NCBI RefSeq assembly: GCF_012033735.1
Contig: NZ_JAAVJD010000010.1
Coordinates: forward strand, 1-53,891
From: Streptomyces lonarensis
Lineage (GTDB): Bacteria; Actinomycetota; Actinomycetes; Streptomycetales; Streptomycetaceae
Length of the DNA: 53,891 nt
Direction: 5' to 3'
Shown here piece by piece: positions 23,012 through 32,254 of the stretch (its first letter is position 1; each line of letters opens with the position of its first letter). The position numbers and the translations under genes are program-made. Under the pieces are notes generated by a model, which was given only the letters and a program-made list of their open reading frames with translations, made no database searches and was not told the origin of the DNA.

Positions 23012-23494
23012 TCACTCTTCACTGTAGTCACCGATAGCCACGTCGCCGAGGATTGTGTACCAATACCCGGGGTCCTCATCGAAGACGGTGGCGTCGATCG
23101 CAAGAAGCGCCTCTTTCAGAGTGTTCGCCATGACCTCTCTATCCTCAAGTTCAGATGCGCTTTCCCCATACGGGTAACGAGACGTAAACTCTTCGAGACA
23201 TGCAAGGAATTTCTCTGGCGATTCACTCACGTGCCAGACACTGGCATCCGCCAGGTTGATGCAGACAACCTCTCCCGTGTCAATATCTACGCAGAACTCT
23301 TCATCGTCTCCACTCTCGCCAACCCGGATGAATTCTCGCTCACTACCATACGCCTCGACTTGCCGAGCTATGGGCTCCGCAAATCCGAACAGTAGGTTGT
23401 CGGCCGGAAGCCCGACATCACCCAAGAACCGCCGAGCCGGGTCGTTGCGCAGGCCCTTCAGCGACTGTATGGCGTACGTGAGTTTCGGTGACAT
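23012..23494 (-). CDS. SUKH-4-like immunity protein, cognate of the Rhs toxin
   Basis: About 160 residues from MSPKLTYAIQSLKGLRNDP. SUKH-type landmarks follow: RRFLGDVGLPADNLLFGFAE near 20, FIRVGESGDDEEFCVDIDTG near 52, EVVCINLADASVWHVSESPE and KFLACLEEFTSRYPYG. SUKH proteins are among the most common immunity proteins and often protect against nuclease and deaminase toxins. It is the first gene downstream of the Rhs CT, 57 bp from its stop, so it is the expected cognate. A TTG at 23518 would extend it by eight residues. Confidence 0.7.
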   Translation of the reverse strand: MSPKLTYAIQSLKGLRNDPARRFLGDVGLPADNLLFGFAEPIARQVEAYGSEREFIRVGESGDDEEFCVDIDTGEVVCINLADASVWHVSESPEKFLACLEEFTSRYPYGESASELEDREVMANTLKEALLAIDATVFDEDPGYWYTILGDVAIGDYSEE

Positions 23495-23551
23495 ATACAG
23501 ATCCAGGTTCAGTTGCAACCAAAGCGGCGGACACTGACGACTTCGCGCAGG

Positions 23552-26500
23552 CTACCAGTTCCCAGAGAGGGCGCCAGCAAACGCTCCACGCACAGCCGCT
23601 AGCTGGCTCTTGCGGGAGACCGCACCCTCCGCGGAAGTGGTCCAGTTCCAAGACCATGTAGTTCTGATTCCCGCAACTGCCGGAGCGCACGAATTCCGGC
23701 AGGGCTGCAACTCCGAATAGATCTCGGAGATGCCATCTTTCCCGATCGCTCGAATCAGCTTCTGCTCAGCGTGATTACCTCGCCCTTTGGAGGAGAAGGC
23801 AACCATGACCTGCTCCGCACCTGACGAATCCACGTAGCGGGCCGCAGCGAAGTTGTTGGCCTTGTTTCCGAGCTTCAGGCGCTCCTGAATTACCGCCTGA
23901 CTGAGATCCGTGCTCCCGTATTCGACCTGGCAGTTGTGAACCAGGACCGGCGTCACTCCAGCCAGCACATAGTACGTGTGGAGGTTGTTGACGGTGAGGT
24001 TGTGGACGGTTGCGGTGGTGGCGCGGTGGGTGAGTGCGGTGATCTGGACGTGGGTGCCGGCGCTGGTGCGGAGCCACTGGCCGGGTTGGAGCTCCTCGGC
24101 GTCGGTCCATGCGTCGAGTTCGGGTACCCAGAAGGGATGTCCACCGGTGGCGGTGATGACTTCCCGCTCACCGTCGTCGGTCTCGACCGTGACGTCGACC
24201 AGCAGCTTCTCGCCGTTGCCGAGGATCTCGGCGGTCACGGTCTCGGCTCGGGTCTCGCCCGTCTCGGGATCGGTCGCCAGCACGCGGTCACCGACCTGGA
24301 CGTCCTCGATCGGTTTCGAGGAGCCGTCCGCCATCAGAACGTGAGTGCCGGGAACGAAGCTGTTGGGGTTGGTGGGGCAGTCCCCGCCACTTCCGGCTGA
24401 CTGCACCTTGCCCGCGCCGCCGTTGCCGGAGTTACCACCGCCGCCCGCGCGTGAGCCGGCGCCGGTGCTGCCGGCGGGGCGGCTGGCCGATGCCTTGCTG
24501 GTGCCACCCGAGCTGCCGCCTCTGCTCGCGCCTCCGCCCCCGCCGCCGCTGGTGCGTGGTGGCGCGGTGGTGGCTTTCGGGTTGGCTCGGCCGGCGGCCT
24601 GTTTCTGGACCGGGTTGCCGGTCTTCTTCTTGGCCGTCGTCGCCTTGTTGCTGACCGTGTTCTTCTTCGCGGCGGCCTTCGCCCGCTTCAACTGAGCCGC
24701 GGCGCGGGCGCGCGCCGCGTTCAGCTTCTTCACCCGCAGCGCCCGCGACTCGGCGAGCCTGGCGCGGCTGAGGATCGCCCCCGCGCCGGCCTTGGCCTTC
24801 CGCCAGGCGCTGATCGCCGAGACGCTTCGATTGATGGCCCGTGCCACGGACGCGACCTTGAACAGCTTGGTCCACGGGATCGCGTTGAGGATGACCGCGC
24901 CGCAGCCCCACAGGTCGCCGTTGAAGCAGCGGACCGCGTCGTTGATGCCGATGAACTCCTTCAGCACCGACCAGGCCGCGCCCATGATCACGGACTGCAG
25001 GCTCTTGTTCTGTGCGGCCCGCGCACCAGCCACCTGCGACGCGGTCAGCCCCGCGGCGGCGAGCGCCGCCGTGCGCTCCGCGCCGGTCAGGCTGATGGCC
25101 AGACCGGTCGGGTCGGCGTGGGTGACGGGGTTGTTGTGGGCGTAGGCGTAGCCGTTGGCCTGCAGCGGGTCGGCGATGTCGAGCACCGGGTCCAGGGAGA
25201 GGAACCGTCCGATCGCCGGGTCGTAGGTGCGCGCGCCGAGCTGGACGTAGCCGGTGGCGTCGTCGCGTGTCGCGCCGAGGAACCCCAGGTGGGTGCGGAG
25301 GTTGGGCGAGGTGGTGGACGCGGCGCGGACGCCGCCGAACGGGTCCTGTTTCCGTACCCGGACCTGCATGCCCGCCTGCATCGCCGTCTCGGTGTACGGC
25401 GTGCCCTGGTGGTCGGTGGTCAGGGCGACGAGTCGGGAGGTTCCGGTGCCGTCCGCGTAGCGCATGACGGCGCCGCCGGGGCCGTCATAGGTGCGCTGGG
25501 TGCTGACCAGGGTGCCGCCGCGCAGCACCGTCACCTCGGCCTCGCCGAGGTTCAGCACGGCCTGGCGGTCCTGGAGGGTCAGGACGCGCCCACCGTCGGG
25601 GCCGTAGACGTACCGCACCTCGCCCTGCGGGTACCACTGTTGGGCGGTGGCGGCGGCGTCGCAGGCGGCGAGGACGACGGGGGTGCTGTTGGCGGTCTGG
25701 CCGCCGGAGACGGCGGCGCAGAGCCCGCTGTCGTGGTGGACGAGCTGTCCGCCGGCGGTGCGCTGCCACAGCTGGTCGGCGGTGTCGTCGCAGGGCTGGA
25801 CCTCGACGGCCGCGCCGCGGGTGCCGGCGGCGGGGTGGAGGCAGTGGTCGACGACGGTGAGGGTGCCGAGGTCGGCGTCGCTCTGGCCGGGCGCCGGGGT
25901 GAAGGTGAACTTCTGGGCGGCGGTGGCGTTGCAGCCGTACAGCTGGACGGCCTGGCCGGGTTCCGGTATCGCGGACCGCAGGTCGAGGCACTTGTCGCCC
26001 GGTCCGAGGTAGGGGACGGCGCCGCTGCTGCCCGGTCCGGAGACGCGGTCGATGTCGCCTTCGGGGGTCCACGACAGGGTCTGGGTGTCGCCGCCGTCGG
26101 AGACGGTGGTGGTGTTGCCCGCGGCGTCGTAGGTGCGTTGGGAGACGGCCTTGATCAGCGCGCCCTGCGCGGTCCGGAAGTTGGACTCCACGGAGGTGAG
26201 GGCGCGGCCGGTGGCGCCGCCCTCGCCGTAGCGGTAGCTGGTGACGGCGTCGCCGGCGGTGTCGCCGTCGAGGTCGTGGCGGGTGAGTTCGGTGCGGTTG
26301 CCGAGGGTGTCGTAGCGGTAGGAGTGCCAGTAGCCGGAGAGGTCGCGTCCCTTGGCGACGTTGCTGGTGCCGTCGGGGTAGTGGGGCGCGGCGCCGCTCT
26401 GGCCGGGTGCGGTGCAGGAGGTCTGCTCACCGGAGGTCCAGGCCTCGGTGAGCTGGCCCAGCGGGTCGTAGGTGAAGCACTGGCGTTCGGCCAGGTTGCC

Positions 26501-29500
26501 GGCGTGTTCGCGGATGGCGGTGACGTTGCCGGCGGGGTCGTAGCGGTAGGAGCGGTGGGAGGCGAGGAAGCCGGGGACGAGGCCGGCGTCGTCGCGCTGT
26601 TCGCGGTAGGTGCGCTGCTCGCGCAGTTCGCCGGTGGCCTCGTCGTAGTCGGCGGTGGCCCACACCCGGTAGGGGTGGGCGCCCAGTGCGGAGCGCAGCA
26701 CGTGGCCGTAGGGCGAGTAGATGGTCTCGCTGGCGTACCAGTCGGAGCCCGAGACGGTCAGCGGCAGCCCGTCGGCGGTGTAGCGGACGAGGAGCTTCTC
26801 CGCCTTGAGGCCGCCGATGGCCGGGAGTTGGGTGGAGCGCAGCAGTCCGGTGTCGGTGTACTCGTAGCCGTAGGTGTAGCTCTCGGCGAGCCCCCAGTGG
26901 CGGGCGATCTCCGCGGGGAGGGTGAGGGTGAAGGAGGCCGGCTGGTAGTCGGGGGTGTAGCCGCCGACGGACATGCCGTAGGGCAGGCCGTCGGTGTAGC
27001 GCGTGGCGGTGGCGGGGAGGCCGATGCCGCCGGGTGCGGTGTCGTAGGTGTAGGTGCCGAGGAGTTCGCCGGTGGAGCTGTCGAGGCGGGTGCCGAGCGG
27101 CCGTGACAGGCGGTCGTAGCCGGTCCACAGGGTGACGCCGCGGGCGTCGGTGCTGGTGACGGGCCGGTCGAGGTGGTCGTAGGTGTAGCGGGCGGTGCCG
27201 GCGTCGGGGTCGGTGGCGGCGGTGAGTCGGCCGCGCTGGTCGTAGCTCCAGCTCCAGGCGTTGCCCTCGGTGTCGGTGGCGCGGGTCAGCGCCCCGGTCT
27301 CGTCGTACTCGTAGCGGCTGCTGACGTACTCGGTGCGGGCGGTGTCGGTGAAGGTGTCGACCCGGACGGTGCGGCCGAGGGCGTCGTCGTAGACGCGGTA
27401 GGAGGCGGCGCCGTCGGGGTTGATGACGGTGGCGTGGTCGGGGCCGTAGCTGTAGCGGACGGCCTTGGCGGGGTCCTCCTCGCCGTTGAGGACGGGCATC
27501 TCGGTGAGGACCCGGCCGACGGAGTCGTAGGTGTAGCGGGTGGCGTTGGGGACGACGGTGTCGGGGGTGAAGAGGGTGGTGGAGGGCGCCCCTTCGGCGT
27601 GGTACGCGTTGCGGGACTCGCGGATCTCGCCGGAGGGGTTGGTGAGGGTGTCGGTGATCAGGCGCCCGCCGCCGACGGCGAGTTCCTGGGTCTGGCGTTC
27701 GCGTCCGAGACCGTCGTAGAGGGTGGTGCTGACGCGGACGGTGTCGTTGTGTCCGCGGTGGCGGGTGGTGACGGCCGGGGGTTTGCCGGCGGTGATGTGG
27801 TAGGTGACGCGGAGGTCGGGGACCGCCGCGGCGGAGGGGGTGCGGCCGACGCCCCAGGCCTCGACGAGGCGGCCGAGGGGGTCGTAGACGGAGCTGGAGG
27901 TGTGGCCGTTGGCGTCGGTGACCCTGATCCCGGCGGCGCGGCCGGGTTCGATCTGGGTGGTCTGCGTGTGGCCGAGGGTGTTGGTCTCGGTGAGGCGGTA
28001 CGCCTGGCCGGTGGCCGGGGTGTAGGTGAGGGTGCCGGTGTTGCCGTCGGGGTCGGTCATGGAGACCACGCGGCCGTGGTTGTCGAAGGCGCTGGTGCCG
28101 TCGTTCTGGAAGCCGGAGCCGTCGGCCTTCAGGGACCAGGACTGGGTGGCGAGTCCCTTGGTGGGGGCGGTGCCGTAGCCGTTGCCGTCGTAGCCGACGC
28201 GGGCGCCGTCGGTGAGGGTGGTGAGGTCGGCGAAGTCGGCGTCCGCGCAGGTCGTCGGGGAGGTCAGGGCCTGGCGGGTGAGGCCGATGACGTGGGCCGA
28301 CGCGACGTGGTGGTACTCGAGCCGGGTGCAGGACTCGTCGCCGGTGCGTCCGGTGTCGCCGAGGGACTCCACGCGGGTGGGCAGGCCGTGGGTCGTCTCG
28401 TAGGTGGTGTTGGTGCGCAGGGTGCGCAGGGTCCGCTTGTCGTCGCCGGTTCCGGAGGAGCGGGTCCAGCTCGTCTCGGTGGGTTCGGTGACGCGCCAGG
28501 CGCGCAGCGGGGTGAGGCCGTCGCCGCGGTCGCGCTGCGCGAGGCGGGTCGCCTCGGGGACGGTGACGCTGCGGGTCAGCCAGCGGCCGGCGGGGGCGTC
28601 GTGCGCGTCGTAGCTGAGTTCCTCGGCGATGCGGCCCGCGAACGCCTCGCGGTCGGGGGCGATGGCGTTGCCCTCGACGTCGCGGACGGTGACGTCGTCG
28701 CCGCGGCCCTGGAAGTAGCGGGTGACGGCCTTGCTGCGGCGGGCTCCGGTCAGTTCGTCCTCGACGCCGGAGTAGACGGTGGTGAGGTCGAAGCCGCCGA
28801 AGTCGGAGTAGGTGCGGCGGGTCTTCTTGCTGAACTCCTGCTGGGTGAGGCGCCAGGCGGGGGTGCCGTACTCGTACTCGGTCAGCACCGGGTACGAGCC
28901 GTCGACGGCGGGGAGTTCCTCGACCGCGGTGACGACGTACTTGTGGAACCAGTCCAGGTCGTCGGACTCGGGGTCGGGGTGCCAGTGGACCGGGTAGCAC
29001 AGCTGCGTGTTGGCCTGGGGTGTCGGCAGGTTCTCCCCGGCGGCGCACGGCCCGGTGGGGGTGGAGTAGGTGACGACGCTCTCGCCGCCGTACTCGTTGA
29101 TGACGCGGCCGACGCGCAGCCGGTCGAACCCGGGCCGGGGGTCGCGTGGGCCGCGCACCACGCGGTTGGGCATGGCGTCGACGTTGGGCTCGAACCGGAC
29201 GGGCGCGAGGGAGGTGCTGGTGGTGCCGTTGACGGCGAAGCCGGTGCGGGTGATCGACTCCAGCCACAGCGCTGTGTTGGCGCCGGTGCGCAGCAGCGGG
29301 AACGACTGGGTGAACCGGTAGCGGTCGACGTTCTGCCGTGCGGTGGTGCCCTCCTGCCGCTGGGCGGAGGTGGTGACGGTGGCGAGGCGCTTGCGGCTGA
29401 AGAACGCGGGCGACCCGTTCCAGCAGGTGGTGTTGGGCTTGCAGTGGAGGCTGGCCGGGGTGTCGTACCAGATGCGGTAGCGGCCCGGGTCGCCGGAGGT

Positions 29501-31774
29501 GAAGGCGTCGTCGGTGCAGGTGGCGGAGCCCTCGGCGAAGCAGCGTTCGGCGACGGTGAAGGTGACGCGGGCGAGGGCGTCGGAGGAGTAGACGCTGTCG
29601 GCGCGCTGGCCGTAGTCGATGTGCCGGAGGTGGCCGCCGCGGTGGTAGGCGACCGGCTTCCGGTAGTCGAGGTTCTTGGCGTAGTGGTTGGTCTCGCGGG
29701 CCCACCACAGGGACATGGCGTTGCCGTGGACGTCCTCGACGTAGTCGAGGGACCAGCGCCACGCCTGGTCGCAGAACGATCCGGCGAAGTCGCCCGCCTT
29801 GTAGCAGGGTTCGCCGGGGTGGTTGCCGGCGACGGGGACGGTCAGCACGGACTGGGTCTCGGGGCGCCCGGAGGTCCAGCCGGGCAGGCGGTTGCGGCCG
29901 AACCAGTAGCGGGTGCCGTCGGTGGTGGTGACGCGCCAGTACTCGCCGTCGGCGTCGCCGTTGCCAAGGGCGGTGTCAGTGAGGAGTTCGACCTTGGAGT
30001 TGTCGCCACCAGAGGTGGTCCAGACGCCGGTGGTGTCGTCGCGGACGAGCTCGGTGGTGGTACCGCCGAGGCTGAGGGTGGCGTTGTGGGAGCCCCAGCA
30101 GAGGTCGCCCGTCTTGCGGGAGGAGTTGTTGGCGCCGGACTTCTCGGCGTCCTGGGTGCAGGAGACGTAGGTGCGGGTGACGGAGCCGGCGTTGTAGTCC
30201 CAGCCGTCGCCGATCCAGGACGACTGGTTGTTGGAGGCGCTGGTGCGGCCGTCGACGGACTGCGAGGAGTAGCCGAAGCCGACCGAGGGGGTGAGGCCGC
30301 CGGGCGCTTCGGGGAGTTCCAGGGGGTAGGTGTAGGTGAACGCGCCGGAGGAGGAGCCCGCGGCCCAGGAGCCGGCGGAGAGCAGCGGTGTCGCGTTGAA
30401 GTCGCCGCCGGCGGAGGAGCCGGTGTCGAGGACGCCGACGACGCGCGGCGCCGCCGCGGCGGTGGACTGGGCGGGGAGCGCGGCGTGGACGGCGCCGGGG
30501 GCGGCGGAGGGCGCAGCGGCGTCGGTGCCGGTGCCGGTGCTGGCGTCGACGTCCGCGTCGCCGTTGCCGGGGCGGGCCGACGGGGTTGCTTCGGGGAGCA
30601 GTTCGCCGACGGGGACGGTGCCGGAGAGGTGGTAGGCGCGCGGCGGGATGCCGAGCTCGGCGGGGGTCTTCCGTGCCTTCAACCCCGGCACGGTGGCGAG
30701 GGCACGCGTCACCTCGGTCCGGACGAGGGTGCCGGCGGTGCGGTGGAAGTCGGCGACGACGGCGCGGGTGCCGCGCGGCGCGGCGGGTGCGGCGACGCGG
30801 AGGGCGCCGGTGGCGACGGCCCTGGTGTCGTCCGCGCTGCTCGCCAGCTGCGCCGGGGTGGCGTCCCCCTCGGCGCTGTCGACCGGCCGGCGCTCCTCGG
30901 TGTCCCGGGGGGCGTCGCCGGAGGGCTCGGCGTCCTCCTCGGGAGTGCTGTCGGCGGGGGCGCTGTCGCCCGGCTCGCGGTCGGCCGGTGCGCGATCGGT
31001 CGGCTCGCTGTCGGCGGGGGCGCTCTCGGCCGTCTCCTCGCCCGCGCGGCGCGCGGCGACGGCGGGCTCCGACTGGTCGGTGTGACCGGCGAGTTGCTGC
31101 GGCTCGGACTCGCAGTCCTCGGCGGTGGGGTCGGTCATGACGCAGGCGGGCAGCAGCGCGAGGCCGAACCGGTCGGCGGCCTCCGGGCCGTAGAGGTCGG
31201 CGAAGCCGGTGGCGTCGAGCCCGAGGGCGACCTCGGCGCCCGGGTCGGCGGATGCGGGCGGCACCAGGGACATGACCAGTCCGGAGAGCCCGGCCTGACG
31301 GGACACGTCCGGCCCGGCGAGGTCGACCGTCCACTCGCCGGCCAGGGAGGCCGCCTGGTCCTCGTCGGCGCCCTCGGGGATGCCGAGTTCGACGGGGAGG
31401 TCGCCGACCGGGACCAGGGTGCCGGGGACGGCGCCGGTGAGGTCGACGGTGGCGGCCCCCGCGTTCCACGGGGTAGTGGCGGTGGGCAGGTACTCGGCCT
31501 CGACGGTCTCGTCCGCCGTGGTGAGCCCGGTCTCGGCCGACCCGTCGGGGGCGATCGGCTCGGCCTCGGGGAGGTCGGGCAGCTCGACGGAGGAGCGGGA
31601 CATGCCGTCGCCCGGGATCGCCCACGCCTGCGCGCCCAGCACGGTCATCGACATGACCATCGCCATCAGCAGCACGGTCACCGCGCGGCTGCGCCGCAGC
31701 CAGCGGAGGGCAACCGGTCCCCGTGGACGGCGGCTTCCCTCCGTCCACGGCACGGCTATGTCGTAACCACTCAT
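23552..31774 (-). CDS. Rhs/YD-repeat polymorphic toxin with Hint and deaminase-type CT
   Basis: About 2,740 residues. The N-terminus has an Arg-rich stretch and one hydrophobic export segment (AVTVLLMAMVMSMTVLGAQA), then a long acidic Pro/Ala/Thr region and an SpvB-like start of the shell (GAFTYTYPLELPEAPGGLTP). Dozens of YD repeats form the Rhs cage. A ricin-type lectin, roughly 25,600-26,000, is inserted in the cage. The RHS core ends at YDPAIGRFLSLDPVLDIADP. A Lys/Ala and Gly/Ser linker and the Hint domain (about 24,340-23,935, ending VLVHNC) follow. The CT (about 125 residues) has GNHAEQKLI and YSELQPCRNSCAP, the HAE and PCxxxC motifs of nucleic-acid deaminases. Hint probably cleaves to free the CT. 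Starts at 31789 or 31903 are alternatives. Confidence 0.88.
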   Translation of the reverse strand: MSGYDIAVPWTEGSRRPRGPVALRWLRRSRAVTVLLMAMVMSMTVLGAQAWAIPGDGMSRSSVELPDLPEAEPIAPDGSAETGLTTADETVEAEYLPTATTPWNAGAATVDLTGAVPGTLVPVGDLPVELGIPEGADEDQAASLAGEWTVDLAGPDVSRQAGLSGLVMSLVPPASADPGAEVALGLDATGFADLYGPEAADRFGLALLPACVMTDPTAEDCESEPQQLAGHTDQSEPAVAARRAGEETAESAPADSEPTDRAPADREPGDSAPADSTPEEDAEPSGDAPRDTEERRPVDSAEGDATPAQLASSADDTRAVATGALRVAAPAAPRGTRAVVADFHRTAGTLVRTEVTRALATVPGLKARKTPAELGIPPRAYHLSGTVPVGELLPEATPSARPGNGDADVDASTGTGTDAAAPSAAPGAVHAALPAQSTAAAAPRVVGVLDTGSSAGGDFNATPLLSAGSWAAGSSSGAFTYTYPLELPEAPGGLTPSVGFGYSSQSVDGRTSASNNQSSWIGDGWDYNAGSVTRTYVSCTQDAEKSGANNSSRKTGDLCWGSHNATLSLGGTTTELVRDDTTGVWTTSGGDNSKVELLTDTALGNGDADGEYWRVTTTDGTRYWFGRNRLPGWTSGRPETQSVLTVPVAGNHPGEPCYKAGDFAGSFCDQAWRWSLDYVEDVHGNAMSLWWARETNHYAKNLDYRKPVAYHRGGHLRHIDYGQRADSVYSSDALARVTFTVAERCFAEGSATCTDDAFTSGDPGRYRIWYDTPASLHCKPNTTCWNGSPAFFSRKRLATVTTSAQRQEGTTARQNVDRYRFTQSFPLLRTGANTALWLESITRTGFAVNGTTSTSLAPVRFEPNVDAMPNRVVRGPRDPRPGFDRLRVGRVINEYGGESVVTYSTPTGPCAAGENLPTPQANTQLCYPVHWHPDPESDDLDWFHKYVVTAVEELPAVDGSYPVLTEYEYGTPAWRLTQQEFSKKTRRTYSDFGGFDLTTVYSGVEDELTGARRSKAVTRYFQGRGDDVTVRDVEGNAIAPDREAFAGRIAEELSYDAHDAPAGRWLTRSVTVPEATRLAQRDRGDGLTPLRAWRVTEPTETSWTRSSGTGDDKRTLRTLRTNTTYETTHGLPTRVESLGDTGRTGDESCTRLEYHHVASAHVIGLTRQALTSPTTCADADFADLTTLTDGARVGYDGNGYGTAPTKGLATQSWSLKADGSGFQNDGTSAFDNHGRVVSMTDPDGNTGTLTYTPATGQAYRLTETNTLGHTQTTQIEPGRAAGIRVTDANGHTSSSVYDPLGRLVEAWGVGRTPSAAAVPDLRVTYHITAGKPPAVTTRHRGHNDTVRVSTTLYDGLGRERQTQELAVGGGRLITDTLTNPSGEIRESRNAYHAEGAPSTTLFTPDTVVPNATRYTYDSVGRVLTEMPVLNGEEDPAKAVRYSYGPDHATVINPDGAASYRVYDDALGRTVRVDTFTDTARTEYVSSRYEYDETGALTRATDTEGNAWSWSYDQRGRLTAATDPDAGTARYTYDHLDRPVTSTDARGVTLWTGYDRLSRPLGTRLDSSTGELLGTYTYDTAPGGIGLPATATRYTDGLPYGMSVGGYTPDYQPASFTLTLPAEIARHWGLAESYTYGYEYTDTGLLRSTQLPAIGGLKAEKLLVRYTADGLPLTVSGSDWYASETIYSPYGHVLRSALGAHPYRVWATADYDEATGELREQRTYREQRDDAGLVPGFLASHRSYRYDPAGNVTAIREHAGNLAERQCFTYDPLGQLTEAWTSGEQTSCTAPGQSGAAPHYPDGTSNVAKGRDLSGYWHSYRYDTLGNRTELTRHDLDGDTAGDAVTSYRYGEGGATGRALTSVESNFRTAQGALIKAVSQRTYDAAGNTTTVSDGGDTQTLSWTPEGDIDRVSGPGSSGAVPYLGPGDKCLDLRSAIPEPGQAVQLYGCNATAAQKFTFTPAPGQSDADLGTLTVVDHCLHPAAGTRGAAVEVQPCDDTADQLWQRTAGGQLVHHDSGLCAAVSGGQTANSTPVVLAACDAAATAQQWYPQGEVRYVYGPDGGRVLTLQDRQAVLNLGEAEVTVLRGGTLVSTQRTYDGPGGAVMRYADGTGTSRLVALTTDHQGTPYTETAMQAGMQVRVRKQDPFGGVRAASTTSPNLRTHLGFLGATRDDATGYVQLGARTYDPAIGRFLSLDPVLDIADPLQANGYAYAHNNPVTHADPTGLAISLTGAERTAALAAAGLTASQVAGARAAQNKSLQSVIMGAAWSVLKEFIGINDAVRCFNGDLWGCGAVILNAIPWTKLFKVASVARAINRSVSAISAWRKAKAGAGAILSRARLAESRALRVKKLNAARARAAAQLKRAKAAAKKNTVSNKATTAKKKTGNPVQKQAAGRANPKATTAPPRTSGGGGGGASRGGSSGGTSKASASRPAGSTGAGSRAGGGGNSGNGGAGKVQSAGSGGDCPTNPNSFVPGTHVLMADGSSKPIEDVQVGDRVLATDPETGETRAETVTAEILGNGEKLLVDVTVETDDGEREVITATGGHPFWVPELDAWTDAEELQPGQWLRTSAGTHVQITALTHRATTATVHNLTVNNLHTYYVLAGVTPVLVHNCQVEYGSTDLSQAVIQERLKLGNKANNFAAARYVDSSGAEQVMVAFSSKGRGNHAEQKLIRAIGKDGISEIYSELQPCRNSCAPAVAGIRTTWSWNWTTSAEGAVSRKSQLAAVRGAFAGALSGNW

Positions 31775-32254
31775 CCGGGCGGCACCCATCCCACAACTCG
31801 GCTGGATCAACAGGCAGCACTGAGCGCCGTGTTGGTCCGCGAGCAGGCCGAACCGCCGTGGCGGGCAGCGTGGTCGGGAACACAGCGCGGCGTCACCTTG
31901 CATCAGTCCGCCACGAAATGCACATGACGGAGAGTCATCGCATTACAAGTCGCACACAGTTTTCACATGCGCGTTTCCAGGCAACCGCAGACACACCAAG
32001 ACGATCTTGAAAGGTGCGACCTATCGGACCTTCGCCGCGCATTCCCTTGCCATAGCCGGATTTGACATCTGATTCCGCCCGTCACACACAGTTCCGATCA
32101 CCGTTCATAACAATCCCGAGTCGCTTATAACACTGGACAGCACCCTGGACAGGCGTGCGATTGTTTCCGCGCCCCTGGGTGACCGGCCATGCACAGGGGG
32201 CATGTCGCGCTGCCCGCGCGGCTTCTCGGTCCTCCGCCACGGGAGTACTCCGCT
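31775..32254. promoter_or_regulatory. Divergent promoter region between Rhs toxin and FG-GAP protein
   Basis: About 480 bp, noticeably less GC-rich than the flanking genes. It must hold promoters for both giant genes. A cttataacact element near 32125-32135 could be a -10 for the rightward gene, and TTGACA occurs near 32062, but their spacing does not form one canonical promoter. The GGGAG at 32241-32245 is the ribosome binding site of the rightward gene. No operator is recognised. Confidence 0.4.

Noticed and set aside
11137..23494. CRISPR array
   Set aside because: The repeats present are long duplications and three dispersed post-integrase copies. There are no regularly spaced short direct repeats.
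23935..24340. Hint region as a true intein that splices the Rhs protein
   Set aside because: No C-terminal host extein homology follows. The arrangement after the RHS core and before a toxin is that of polymorphic-toxin Hint domains, which cleave and do not splice.
27173..31927. A 1,584-codon plus-strand frame and several other very long frames across 25-32 kb
   Set aside because: They are antisense or alternate-frame shadows of the Rhs gene, created by GC-rich third positions. Their translations are low-complexity Gly/Ala/Val or Arg/Pro with no domain.
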